This document shows, piece after piece, positions 47,095 to 58,793 of a stretch of 64,000 bases of DNA. Location of the stretch: assembly GCA_016647705.1 (NCBI GenBank), contig CM028335.1:4893501-4957500 (forward strand). Reading direction: 5' to 3'. The notes under the pieces are model-generated. The model searched no databases. It was not told the DNA's origin and saw only the letters and a list, made by a program, of their open reading frames with translations. A program made the position numbers and the translations under genes. Each line of letters opens with the position of its first letter. Within the stretch, counting starts at the first letter, position 1. The DNA is from Eucommia ulmoides (lineage: Eukaryota > Streptophyta > Magnoliopsida > Garryales > Eucommiaceae).

Positions 47095-47753
47095 ATAAGA
47101 GAACCTGTCAATAAAGTATCATGTATTATGTGTTATGCACTAGAATTTGATATCATACACGCTGTTAATTTGACTAGAGTATATCAATTTCATTCAGATT
47201 GAGAATATTGAATGGTGTTGAAATATATCTTAAAGTACTTTGGAAGAATCAAAGATAAAATTCTGGAAATTGAGAATGAGAACATCATAATACTGGAGTA
47301 ATGGTATCGAATTTCAAATTCGATGTGAATTTTGTTAGCCTTCTTCAAGATATTATTATATCTTGATAAGTCGGGTCATTAGTGGGTGAAGTTATGAATG
47401 AGATCCAAAATTTCAGATTCTACCATGGAGACTAAGTTCTTATTACATCAGATGCAGTTTATAAGGTGTAAGGATTTACAATTTCGTTTGACGAACTTGA
47501 TTCCAACCATTGAGTCACGATACCTCAGTATTGTGACAATGATATTGATGGGGCTATAGCTCAGGTTAAGGAACCTAAGTCTCATCAACATCCAAACACC
47601 AAGAGTGGTGTTTTCATGTGATCACTTAAAGTTAATATATCTATTTCGAGAGTATACAACATGACATATCCACTCACTTAGGGCCCTAACTTCGTAGTAG
47701 TTAGCCAGATGAAATATATAATACTTCACCGGATTGCTATAGTGCTAGGAGAT
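47095..47753 (+). pseudogene. Copia-3 decayed RT end and RNase H
   Basis: Plus-strand fragments in shifting frames match copia RNase H and its RT border: CYALEFDIIHAVNLTRVYQF (for the usual CTRPDI...V-SRYQ), VLKYILKYFGRIKD (for ILKYLRRTKD), SDSTMETKF (for DSTMEAEY), and YCDNDIDGAIAQVKEPKSHQ (for YCDNNGAIAQ-KEP-SHQ). Many stops. A weak polypurine tract (GCTAGGAGAT) precedes the LTR at 47754. Confidence 0.82.
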
Positions 47754-49335
47754 TGTTGGAGATGCACCAGACAGACAATCCTAGGCGGGCTTTTTTCTGA
47801 ACATAATCTCAAGTAATTAAACAATAAAAAAGGACAAATTTTTTATTTCACATACCAACCTTGTATTTAATATATCACCATGTATGTATTATATAATTAT
47901 CAAGATTTATTGGGTATTCGATTGAAATGTCTTAGTTTCCTAATGAGATTAAATATGATTGAGATCCTAGACATTTAGTAATTGAATTCCTAAAATGTCG
48001 GTCGTAAGATTAACTGGTACTTATCTGGATATATTGGCTTGTGGAGTGTTTTCTCAATTGAAAATAGTAAATCTTAAATCCATCAATATGAGATACTGAG
48101 ACAATCACAAAAAGGCTTGTTAAGTGGTAACTAGTGCCTATATGTGACCATATTTGATATTATATGAGGGCAATATTGTTTAAGGTTAAAAAATAGAATA
48201 TATGAGTTATAATAGTGCATGCGATCTTTCAACATGAGATATTGTTCGTAATGCGTATGCGCTCTTATACTTTGAGAATATTAAGTGCTGCACTCTAGCC
48301 ACGAGACTTGAAAGGTATATTCATTAGGTATAATGGGACATACATATGATTATTTGAGTATGCAAGAAAAAGTCTATCGGCTTTTAGCAAAAATGGAATT
48401 GTCCTACGTAAATGAACCTAATTTACTAAAAGTCTTTAGGCCAAGGCAAAGCGGTAGGATGATTAGAATGAAATTCTAATTAGTATCATAAAGTAAATCA
48501 TGGATAAAAAAATGTATGATCGGACTAAAGGTTTTGACTTTATCATGCCTTATTGGTTCTTTCGGGATATAGAGATAGAGTTCGAATTGCGTGGTAATTA
48601 TATTTGGGTGGACTCTTTGATTAAATTCCTATTAAGTGGATATAACTATGATATGTGGATAAACGTGACTTATAGTTTGTGAAGACGTCATAAAGAAGTG
48701 TTCTTTATATAAGGATAAAATTGAAAATAATTTTTATTTTAATTGATTAATAAATTAATTAATTAATTCTAATCGTCGAACTTTTGATACGAATCTAATG
48801 AATCATACACTATGGAGAATAAAGTTTGAATAGTTTTTGAAAAAGAATTGGGTAGTAATGTTGAACTGTTTAAAAGTTCGGGCCGAAAGTACAAATAGGA
48901 AAAGAAGGAAGTCTAGGATTTTAACCCATACTTAGTCTATAAATAGAGACCCATGCATACTAGATGACTGCCCAACACATAAGACATGGTTGAAATTCGT
49001 CCACCTACCTTTCTTTTTTGTGCTATCGATTTGATTCTTACTACCATCTTGAATCAAATCGAATCTACCTTAAATCTATTGATTTAGAATATAATTCTTA
49101 GATAAGCAATAAACACTATTCAAAGTGAGCTCTTGGTGTGGATACTGTTAGAGTCGTGACACTCGTGCCGCTATTCAGAAATCGTTACTCGTACAAAGAT
49201 TTGATCTTACCACTCTTGGAAAAGTTTTCTCAAATCATGTCTTGGGAGGTTCCCGCTATGAGGGTGAAGCACTGGAAGATATATAAAATTTAAATACGGT
49301 TTATTTTATGCATATTTATTCTTTCGTATCACCGC
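47754..49335 (+). repeat. Copia-3 3' LTR (right end approximate)
   Basis: Starts TGTTGGAGATGCACC directly after the decayed RNase H and polypurine tract. It has a TATA box TATAAATAGAG near 48940 and an R/U5-like tail (GAGCTCTTGGTGTGG, 49125; TTTATTCTTTCGTATCACCGCA, about 49315-49336). No partner 5' LTR in the window, so the end and target duplication cannot be fixed. The 5' part of the element is missing. Confidence 0.7.
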
Positions 49336-49764
49336 ATACCCATTTGGGCTTAAAAAATATTTATAAAAGTAAAGTTAATAAAAAAAAAATTATTTCATTG
49401 TGTTCACATAATCACATTGATATAATATCCCTCACTACTTGATTTCTTTTTTACCTTATAAAAAAAATATTTTGGGATGAAAATTAATTTTCTAATTATA
49501 AGAAAAATTCATAGGGTTCGGCCAGCCCTAGGCCAAGCTTGAGCCTTATTTTTTATTAATGGGAAGAGTTGGATTAGAAAGTAAGGTCCGAAGACTGGGC
49601 TCGAGCCAAACTTTAACCTTAGACCATTTTGAAATTTCTTTTGTAAAATTTGGTCTGAACCCAGCCCAGCCAACCGTGAACTAGTTTATAGTGATCAAAT
49701 TTGCTGCTTACCGGTCAATCAAAACCAAATTTAAACTAAAATGGAATTTCAAACAACAATGTGC

Positions 49765-49807
<43 letters not shown>

Positions 49808-49985
49808 AAAGATGATCAAATTGCAACTCCGTCCAAACTTCAAAGGTACAAAGTGTAATTTAAGTCTACAAAGAATGAGCAAATCCGGTATTTACAGGGG
49901 AAGAAAAAAAAAATCATATTATGCTTTCCCTTTCACCAATTTCTTGTTCAATTTTCAATAAAAAAAAATGAAAAATTTCAAAGAA
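49336..49985. other. intergenic DNA downstream of the glycosyltransferase gene
   Basis: A GGGCTCGAGCC/CAGCCC-rich stretch at 49510-49690 recalls the GC-rich element at 19423 but is short. An (AT)n-(AG)n compound microsatellite lies at 49767-49806. Frames here are simple-sequence artefacts. Confidence 0.6.
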
Positions 49986-51149
49986 TTATGAATCAGATGA
50001 AAATTGTTTGCAGATGATGCAGTGTTCTTTGATCAATCTCTCTATAATGCTTCCTTTTTCGATTCTCAATTTATTGCTCTGTTTATTCCAGAGATGAACA
50101 CCGTATGATCCTCCTTTCAATTGCTTCACTTTCGCTTCAATCCATTTCGAGTTTAACCGGCCGTTCGGCGGCATAAAGTAGCCGCCTATTCGATTCCAGT
50201 CCACCGGATAAAAAGCCGGCGGCGGCACCACCGTGAAGTTGAAGGACAACCCATTTGTTTTCGCCGCCCTTTCAACCACTCTGGAGACCAGATACGGGCC
50301 GTTATGGCCCCATCTGCTACCGTCAAAATTTGAAGCGAATTCTTCCATGAATTTGTACAGTAATGGATGGTTCTTGTCGAAAATTAGTACGGCGTTGTTC
50401 AATCTCGTCCAGTTGCCGGACTCGTCGACGCTTTGTGCTCCGATCGTGTTTTTCAGGCCAGAAAAGTCTCGGAGTACTAAGAAATCCGTGTCCAGGTAAA
50501 CCCCACCGTACTTGTATAGGACGACGAGTCTGATGAGGTTTGAAAGATTCTGCGCAAGTGGGATTTGGCCGGCGGGTCTTTTGCCGGTTTTAATGTCGTC
50601 GAGCCAGGTTTGCGCCGGCGTACTGTTGAACAGAGAGGATAATTCCGGCGTGATTGTCAGAATCCGGTACCCACGGTGGAGTAGCGGTTGTAAAATTCCA
50701 TACCCATGTGGTGAATCCATGGTTTTGGAGAGTATGGCTAAGCACCCGCCGGGATGGGCTTTGAACAGAGTCTCCAACGCGAAAAACTCCCGTCGCCGGA
50801 AAGACTTCGCAGGAGATATCCACGTCATGAAGAACTGAACCCGGCAATTATTCTCCCCGAAGAATTTTCTAATCCGGCAGTCGAATTGTCCAGTCAATTC
50901 CGTTGGCTTCAATACCTCAAGCTCCGGCGAGCGACTCTGTTTCGCTTCTTCCACCACAAGCAACGGTACGGGCTTCGCCGGCCTCGCCGGATTCCGAACT
51001 CCTTTGGTTTGAACGCACGCCGAACGGTGACGGAGAAGAAGACTGGAGTTGAATGTATCGACTAGTACGATGATGAGGAAGACCGCCGCTAAGGAGATAG
51101 TGGAAAAGACCTGCAATTTCGGGCGGCTCAGCCGCCGGAGTTCAAACAT
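49986..51149 (-). CDS. lactosylceramide 4-alpha-galactosyltransferase-like protein (alpha-1,4-glycosyltransferase family)
   Basis: A 387-residue intronless reading frame, complete from ATG to TAA, of the plant family resembling animal A4GALT (Gly_transf_sug plus Gb3_synth domains). A short basic cytosolic tail is followed by one membrane segment (about residues 14-32), so this is a type II Golgi protein. The stem region is about 33-100. The catalytic domain has the DXD metal and sugar-nucleotide motif at 220-222 in GGVYLDTDFLVL. The conserved C-terminal region includes GHNGPYLVSRV (281-291) and YGVHLWNKQSNK (349-360). Asn-X-Ser/Thr sites occur at 34, 175, 201, 246 and 304. Length and motif order match full-length plant members. 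The ATG at 51149 gives the complete membrane anchor. The true acceptor and donor sugars of plant members are not settled, so galactosyl transfer is by name only. It is the only clearly intact gene here and has no functional neighbour. Confidence 0.95.
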   Translation of the reverse strand: MFELRRLSRPKLQVFSTISLAAVFLIIVLVDTFNSSLLLRHRSACVQTKGVRNPARPAKPVPLLVVEEAKQSRSPELEVLKPTELTGQFDCRIRKFFGENNCRVQFFMTWISPAKSFRRREFFALETLFKAHPGGCLAILSKTMDSPHGYGILQPLLHRGYRILTITPELSSLFNSTPAQTWLDDIKTGKRPAGQIPLAQNLSNLIRLVVLYKYGGVYLDTDFLVLRDFSGLKNTIGAQSVDESGNWTRLNNAVLIFDKNHPLLYKFMEEFASNFDGSRWGHNGPYLVSRVVERAAKTNGLSFNFTVVPPPAFYPVDWNRIGGYFMPPNGRLNSKWIEAKVKQLKGGSYGVHLWNKQSNKLRIEKGSIIERLIKEHCIICKQFSSDS

Positions 51150-51260
51150 CGCCGATCAAATTATTTATAAAATTAAATTTAATAAAACTCCCAAAACAAG
51201 AAAAGCCAAAGGTCTCTATTGTAATAACTTTATAGCAATGGAGTATATATATTCCATGGA
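51150..51260 (-). promoter_or_regulatory. likely core promoter and 5' leader of the glycosyltransferase gene
   Basis: Minus-strand TATAAAG at 51228-51234 lies about 80 bp before the ATG. A second AT run (ATATATATAC, about 51243-51252) is an alternative. The leader is AT-rich. Confidence 0.5.
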
Positions 51261-53035
51261 AGCAACTCGCATGAGGTTGAATTTTTTATTTTTCAGTTTT
51301 TCAAACAAAAAAAAAAAAAAAAAAGGAAAAAAATGGGGAAGGTATTTTTATTTGAGTAGACTTTCGGGTTAGTTTATGCTTTTTATTAAATTAGACGCGT
51401 TGTATGGGTATTTTTCTCATATTAAAAAGTTACTATCTTCCTACATCCTATTATTTATTTATTTTTTTGCATAACTTCTTGTATCTGATAATTATATTGG
51501 GTTTCGATTAATCCGGATCGAGCCGGGTTGGATTACAAGGACGACAAAGCTCTCCCCACCAAGTTTTGACATAACTGCATTTTCAAGTCTCGAATCAAAG
51601 AACTTGGTTAAAGTTAGAACGGTCCCTTACCAATGGATCTACGCGTTTGGTGGTTTCCTGCATTCTATTAATGTTCTTATGGAATGTTTGTAAACAAGTA
51701 AACATATTTTTGTTTTTAATTATTTTTAAAATTTTAAAAATACTCTTGGATTTTTTTAGAATTTAAAAAACAAAAAATATTGTTTTGTTTCACTAAAATC
51801 ATTCTTAAACTATTCCTTAAAGAAAAATATTGAGAACCACCACTACGCCGGCCACTACTATATTGGCCACCACCACCACATCGACTACCTCCACCCACGA
51901 AATATATATATTTATTACCATATATATAAAGGAAAAAAAAATGTTGACAAAAAAGTATGTATATTTATTGTTACAAATTTAAAGAAAAAAAAAAAAAACA
52001 AATGTTGTAACAAAACGTGTCTCTTTGTTTCGTTCTTATAAATTAAAAAGAAACAATTTCAAAACATTGGTAGTTAGTAAATGTGTTTATGTTTCTAGGA
52101 TATTTCAATACAGGAACAAAATGCCATCAAACGCCGCCTTATATTTTTGGTTCTAAAAGTATGGAGAGGATGTGAAGTTTATCAAATTGTACATTTAATC
52201 TCTCAAGTTTTATATTTGTTTTAATACTATTAAATTAAAAACGTTGTTAATGATTTTGAATTTAAAATGGGTTACGTTCAATACGTGACCTTTTAATGTG
52301 GACATTTCCGTCATTTCATAACTCTACTAAATTTAAAAGACATTTTTTTTTTTCAGACTATTTCCTAACAACAATTCACCTGAAAATCGAGAAAGAGAAA
52401 CTTGAATTGTTATTAGGGAAAAACGTTTTATTTACAAAAATGGTTGTTTTTGGGTATTTTATAACTCAATCATTTGTGGGATTCAATCTTAAATTGGGAT
52501 ATAAAAATATACCAATATATTTTTCTTGGTGAAGAAATGAATGTACAAATATTTGTAAAAAAAATCATTTAGAAGTGAATTAAAATTATTTCTTATAGTA
52601 CCCACTTGAATCTATTGATTGATATGACATGTGCGTCATTCCACGTTGGTCACTAAATATGAAAAGTCATTGATATTTAAGTTAAATTTAACATTTGTTG
52701 AAGAGACCAATTATATAATTCCTAAATTAAGTTAAATTTAACATCCAATTTAAATGAAAATGGTCATAAAATGGCCTCGAATTTAATTTGTGTTTTTAAT
52801 TTGATGTGAAATTGATATTTAAGTTAAATTTAACATTGTATTGTTGATACAACCCTTTCATTTTTCTTAATAATGGGTCCTTTATTATAAATGCTTGATA
52901 AATTCTCTCTTCTTCTTCTTCTTTTTTTTTATATATATTTAATTTTTTTTTTAACAAATTTATATATTTAATTTATTGTTTTTTTAGGTAATTCAAGTAT
53001 TTAGCCTCTAAATGTCGCCTCAAGTTCAAATTTAT
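51261..53035. other. AT-rich intergenic DNA
   Basis: No gene supported. A CACCACCA/GGCCAC-rich patch occurs at 51838-51900. The phrase AAGTTAAATTTAACAT is repeated three times at 52678-52835 (near 52679, 52727 and 52818). The 78-residue frame at 52296 has no domain. Confidence 0.6.
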
Positions 53036-53514
53036 GGTAAATTGTCTTTTGCTTCCCTCTATTTTGTTTAATTATCACTTTATCCCTCTCTACTTTAAAA
53101 AACTACACTTTACCGATTTTTATTTTTAAACAAAGTGAGAAATTAATTTTTTTTCCCTTTCAAATTAACGGAACATGCTTAAAAATAAATAATGGATGGA
53201 GTTAATTTTTTCATCCAATTTTTGGATGAAACAGACGAAACTGTTCATTTATCTCAATTTTGATTTAATTTTATATCATAAATATTTTTAAAAAATTAAA
53301 TTAAAAGTAAAATAAATGAGCAATTTCATCTAAAAATTGGATGAAAAAATTAATTTTATCTATTTTTAAGTATTATCGTTAATTTAAACGGAAAAAAAAA
53401 AAAATTATCACTTTGGTCAAAAGTAGAAGTAGGTAAAATATAATTTTTTTTTTTTAATAAAGAGGAGTAAAGTGATAACTAGACAAAGTAGAGGGGAGTA
53501 AAAGGTAATTTATC
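53036..53514. mobile_element. fold-back MITE-like element, near-complete palindrome
   Basis: The left arm (GGTAAATTGTCTTTTGCTTC, then CTCTATTTTGTTTAATTATC, and on) pairs with the right arm read in reverse (GGATAAATTACCTTTTACTC, then CTCTACTTTGTCTAGTTATC). Pairing continues inward through TTAATTTTTTCATCCAATTT on the left and its complement near 53330-53365, with the turn near 53270-53290. Nearly all of the 480 bp can fold on itself. No coding. Superfamily undetermined; no clear target duplication seen. Confidence 0.8.
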
Positions 53515-54137
53515 CTTTAATTTATCTCAATTGAATAAAGATGCTCTATGATTATGATTAGTAATCTTTAATTAAGTCTTTAACTAATTCTTCATGTTGA
53601 GCACGTTGTAGCAAATGGCATCATATTTTATTTAAATTAAATTTTTAAATATTATTTAATTTCTTTTTGTGAATGGGCTATTCAGTCAATAACAACCCGA
53701 GGATGACGGGATTGAATGGAATAAAATAATGGTCCATATGGGAGGGTCAATATTCTTGCAATTTTTTATAAAGTTTGGTTGTCGTAACATATTTCTGCGT
53801 AGAAGGTACGGATTAAAAATAATAACTATAATTTAAAAATGTTATGGACTCTTTAGAACAAGTCAAGGACATGTTTTGGAACACATCGAATTATTATCTG
53901 CTATTTTAAAAATTTATTAGATAGTAGATATAAATAATTTAAAGGGTTAAAAATATAAATAACTAAAAGTCTAAATTATCTCATCTGTATAATGGTAATT
54001 TCAAACATATATAAGATAATAAATATAAGTAATTTAAAGAGTTAAGAGTGTAAATATCTAATGTCTAAACAATGCAAATAGTTTATATTCATTTTCATAT
54101 TAATCTCATTCGAGTCCTAAACCTCTGTCTTCTTTAT
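53515..54137. other. AT-rich intergenic DNA
   Basis: A local duplication of AAATAATTTAAAGGGTTAAAA (about 53933) and AAGTAATTTAAAGAGTTAAG (about 54030) accounts for much of 53930-54070. Nothing else recognised. Confidence 0.6.
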
Positions 54138-54140
54138 TAA

Positions 54141-54848
54141 GGACTTGTTTGATAACGACTTAATTTTTTAAGTGTCGAAAATTTAAGTACTGAAAATTAA
54201 GTGCTGAAATTTTAAATGCTGAAAATTTAAGAAGGTTATTTGATAAAATTGTGATGAAAATTTAAGTGCTGAATTTTTTTTATTTGTTTGATAAGTACAA
54301 AATTTATATGCTGAAAATTGTTTAATTTACATAACTACTTTTAAATCAAGATAATGTGAAAAAAAAAAAAAAAAAATTGAGAACAAACAATAAAATCAAG
54401 GTGCTATTTAAAAAAAAAAAAATTATATTAAAATTAAAAGTAGAAATTAACCCAAAAATATGTAAATATTATGTATTTTTTTTTATGTAATTTGATTACT
54501 TAAATTAAATTATAATAATAATTTAAATATAAAATAAAATTAAAATCATAAAATAATCCAAAATTAATTCAATTCTCATTAATCCTAATTCTAATTAAAT
54601 CCTCATAGAGAATTAAGGGTAAAATAGTCAAAACATAATTTTTTTTAAGTGGAAAATAATGGAGTACATTAAGCAAAATAAAATAAGTGAAGAGACTTTG
54701 ACTTAATTTTTTACTCACATTTTGACTTAATTTTTAAGTTAACTTAATTAATTAAGTGATACTAATTACACTTATCAAACAAATTTAATTAATTAAGTAT
54801 TTAATATAACCAGTTTTAAGCAGTTAATTTTTTTTATCAAACATGCCC
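54141..54848. mobile_element. Tourist/PIF-Harbinger-like MITE with TAA target duplication
   Basis: The left end GGACTTGTTTGATAACGAC is the inverted match of the right end (TTTTATCAAACATGCCC), flanked by TAA at 54138-54140 and 54849-54851. A second inner inverted pair is present (TTTGTTTGATAAG and CTTATCAAACAAA, near 54285 and 54772). The left part holds a short AAGTGCTGAAAATTT tandem repeat (54182-54270). 708 bp, noncoding. Confidence 0.72.
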
Positions 54849-54851
54849 TAA

Positions 54852-56690
54852 ATAGACGAACCTTAACCATGCAAAATCTTGACCGTTAGATCTGCGAGCA
54901 GCTAGGATTGCCATGTTGTTAGATTTGCGAACAAAGCAACCAGGACTTCTGTGCCACTAAATATCTTAAAAATATCTTTGATTCATGTAACAGTCAATGA
55001 TTTCTTACATCAACTATTTATTCATGTCTCAGAATCCTTTACTGATTCTCACACTGAAAATATAATACCAACAAGTCCACCCGCGATGTATTATTTTGTA
55101 AAGACCAGAACTTGGAGAGTTATCCATTCCAAATCCCATAAAACCACCCTTGATGAACCAGATTTTGGTTTCATCAACTGCAAAGTTTCAGAAGGTATAA
55201 CCGATGTCAACCAAAAAAAAAAAACATGTGGAACAAAAATTAATAAGGTATTCAAACAAATTATACCATATTAATCGTCTCCTCTACTCTTCAATTTGAG
55301 ATTCATGTACACTATTTTCTAAGAGAAAATTATGCAAATAGTGAACGTTCTCTAGTGCATGTTAATTACTTGTATGTAAATAAGAATAAATACAATTATT
55401 AAGTTAACATTCACTAATTACAAAAAAAAAAAAAAATTAATGCTAACTTGATTGACAAACTCACATTAACGATTTGAATTAATACATACTAGGAAAATTA
55501 GAGGTATAACAATAACCCGCATGCCTGGTTTGAATGATAATTTGAACCAAATTACATAAAAACGGTTGATTCAGTGAATAAATTAAATTGCCTAGACCCA
55601 AACCGACCTAAGTCAATAGACGAGTTTGTTTATTTTTAACTCGCAAACGTCCGAACCCGACAGAAGTCATTAGTAACCGAAGAAACCCCTTATCTATCTC
55701 CATTAGTCATTAGTGACTTGTCTTTGGTTTATAGTTCATATTTGTGTTAAGTGATTTTTGTTTCTGTTTTATTTGAGTTTGCTATTTTTCTATTAAGATT
55801 TCCACTAAAAAATCTAACCAACCCAAAAAAAATTTAGGGACCTGATATATTCGATCGATTTCAAGCGAAGAATGCACAACTCAAAATTTTTAGTTCTGTC
55901 CAATTTTCACATTCAAACCAAACCAACTTGACACAAGTACACCACAAAAGGAAATCATGCAATTAACATTCATTCGACCACAATAAGGATGTAATGAAAG
56001 CACTCAATAAAGGCGAGACAACATTTAAGCCAAATTTCACTAGGAAATCATGCAGTAAACATCTACTAAGTAGGTATGTATTGACGAAATGGAAGTAACT
56101 AACAATAAACAACACATCAAGTTAATATTTAGTGATAAATTCATGCAAATAGTTAACGTTCACTGGATAGATATAATCACTATGTGGTGACGGCGACTTT
56201 ATGTTAACATTTAAATCTGAACTGTAATATAACCGACGACTACATCTAGTTTAATTTTAATTTCCAAAAAATACCCTTAATTGCAAGTGAATGAAGAGAT
56301 CAAAATCACACGTCTGGGTCCCACAACCACTTTTTTTCCCTTCATAATACTGAAAAAAGGCGACGACTTAAAATAGAAATTCAAAGCTTTGAAAAGTCTA
56401 TAAAAAAAATTATGGTTTAATTTAGAACAAAATCGTTGACTTCATTTATAATTACTTTTTCACCCTTAATAGTGCAGGTTAATTATGACCTTTTTCTGAG
56501 GGCGATAATGGTCATTTCTATGCACAATCTCTATTGATAATTAGAGGATATAACAATACTTAAAATGGAATAATATTATCTCCTAACATATAATAATTAT
56601 AATCGAGGGTTGTTAGTGTCTAATTTTTTTGTCAATCAAGATTCAACTCTCCGTGAATACATTTTAAGAATAAAATTTTGAATGCACCAG
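54852..56690. other. intergenic DNA
   Basis: The frame at 54951-55274 (107 residues) has no recognised domain and ends in AT-rich sequence; not called. Several GTTAACATTCACTAATT-like phrases occur at 55340-55420 and 56120-56170. Confidence 0.55.
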
Positions 56691-56699
56691 ATATATAAA

Positions 56700-57480
56700 G
56701 GAGAATGTGTCTTTAAGATTGTTCAGAGAAATAATTAGTCGAGGTATGCGTAAGCTGATCCGGAAGTCCTGGACACACCTTACCGTAATATATATTGATG
56801 TGGGTGAAAACCAACCGACCTTCAAGTGGTCTCACCTAGGTCTACCACGTAGATCAAAGGAGGACACGTCATCAAACGACCTGATCAGCCCGGCTACTCA
56901 TAAGCTCGACATCTCATCAGGTCGGTCATCTCAAAGGATTTGGACAATCACCAAGCAGAAATTCCCAGCATCTATAACGAATATAACCGACGAGGACCAG
57001 GTCAGCATGACCACCTCGGAGTTCGTACCGGTATCCAGTCCTGCTCATGAATCTTAATGATACAGCCCATAGACGATTAAAAGCCCAAACTCATGACTCT
57101 AATCCTTTCACGCACCCTCCACGCGCCGTCTTACCGAGCTTAAGGTCTCAATTACCAAAATGCTAATCAAGTTCTCGTCTATAAAAGGAAGATATGAACA
57201 ATATTTTCAAAAATTGAAAAAGGTAACCGCTTGTAGCATATACTGACCTGAAGGCCATTCACACTAAAGGGTACACGCAAGGCCAACCCCTGCAAGTCCT
57301 ATATGCAGGTACCAACCTGAAGGTCAGGCCAAACAACATCACCCCAGCTTAGTCAAAGCGCAGATACAAGGGTTAGAAGGCATAAAAGATCCAGTTTTAT
57401 CAAAGGCAATCTCAGATCAGAAACAATTCTCCACGAGTACGCTAACCAAATCATACTGTTAGTTAATTCATTTTTCGACA
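56700..57480 (+). repeat. unclassified LTR-like tract
   Basis: More GC-rich than its flanks, with a TATA box CTATAAAAGGAAG near 57179, a CCTGAAGG...CCAACC repeat downstream (about 57250 and 57313) and no domain in the 116-residue frame at 56707. The layout resembles the U3-R-U5 of an LTR, but the ends and target duplication were not found. Confidence 0.35.
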
Positions 57481-57785
57481 TCAATATATATATATAACTT
57501 TTCTTTTTAATTTTTTTTAAGGTGGGTCAAGAGGAATAATTGAGGGGATTGAGATATGAGTATGAAATCCACCTCAGCCACATTTCAGCCACTACAAACG
57601 TCAATTTTCTTTCGGTGGTATGTTTGTCAAGTTGTTACTTTTAAACTTTGATATTTAAAATTTAATATTTGGAGAACCATCAAATATATATTCTATATGT
57701 AATATAATATTTATAATTTTTTAGTTTTATTTTTATTTTCTATTCTATTCTCTCCTCTCTCACCCTCGTTTTCTATTCTATATTT
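57481..57785. other. AT-rich intergenic DNA
   Basis: Nothing recognised. Confidence 0.6.
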
Positions 57786-58793
57786 GGAATAATGACTTTT
57801 TTGGTCCTGATAAATTAAATTTATTTCAATTTGGACCCTAGTATTTAAAAATAGACACATTGGCTACCTCACATTTTATTTTTGTTTCAATTTGGACTCT
57901 CAGTTAAGTTTGCGGTTAATTAATGTTAAATTATATTTATACCCTTTAAAATTTTTAATTAGGATCATTTTATTTTCTATCTAAAATTTAAGGGTCTATT
58001 GTGTTTTTTTTTTTTTTATTCATTTTCTTCATTCCCCACCCCGCTCCATCTCCGGCGAGCCAACCCCCACCTCTCTCGACTCAACACCAACGCTCCTACC
58101 ACCACCCAACATGTATGGAAATCGGCTCCGCCATGAGTCCCCTCCGCGTGGTGGTGTCCATGGTCGCCTCCTCCCATCTTCTTTCTCCTCCACGGCCATG
58201 GCCATCACGCCTCAAGTATCGATCCGCTTCTCCTCCGTTCTCGATCGATTTCACGATCAATCTCCACCGTTCGAATTTCACGATCGATCTCCGCCATCCA
58301 CCATCACTATCTCTGGAGGCCCACCCACAAGATAGAGAAATATAGGGAAAAAGAGAGAGTCACAGCAGGTGGTTGAGGGTGGCCGGCGTGGTGGTGGTGA
58401 CATGGTGGATGAAAGTGGTGGCGGGGAGAGAGAGAGGGGGGGGGGGGGGGGAGATTGCAAAGAGAGAGAGAGGGAGTTGCATCGAGTTAGAGAGAGAGTT
58501 GGGTTTAGAGTTGAGAGAATTGATTTTTGACCTTGTATTTTTAGCCAAATATTCAAATAGATTTCATTAAATTAGTTAGAGTAAAAAGATAAAATTACCC
58601 TTATTATTTAATATGAAATGACCAAAGTACCCTTATTTTCACATTGACCGTTAACGTAGACTTGACAGAATTCTAAAGAGGGTCTAAATTAAAACAAAAA
58701 TGAAATGTGAAATAGCCAATGTGTCTATTTTTAAATACGAGAGTACAAATTGAAACAAACTTCATTTGCCAGGACCAAAAATATCATTATCCC
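57786..58793. mobile_element. long-TIR DNA element (Mutator-like?) with GC-rich interior
   Basis: The left arm from 57786 (GGAATAATGACTTTTTTGGT) is the inverted match of the right arm ending 58793 (rightmost ACCAAAAATATCATTATCCC). Similarity runs over about 120 bp, including ATTTAAAAATAGACACATTG in both. Flanks TCTATATTT and TTTTTATTT (9 bp, 7 matches) would fit a Mutator-type target duplication. The interior 58010-58500 is much richer in G and C, with CT/GA and G runs (58436-58450), like a captured gene leader. Overlapping frames there (61-114 residues) show no domain. Confidence 0.7.

Noticed and set aside
50233..51065. Plus-strand and alternate-frame open frames over the glycosyltransferase
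   Set aside because: Shadows of the minus-strand gene, whose frame carries the conserved motifs.
54951..55274. 107-residue frame as a protein gene
   Set aside because: No recognised motif, unusual composition, ends in an A-rich run; no supporting signals.
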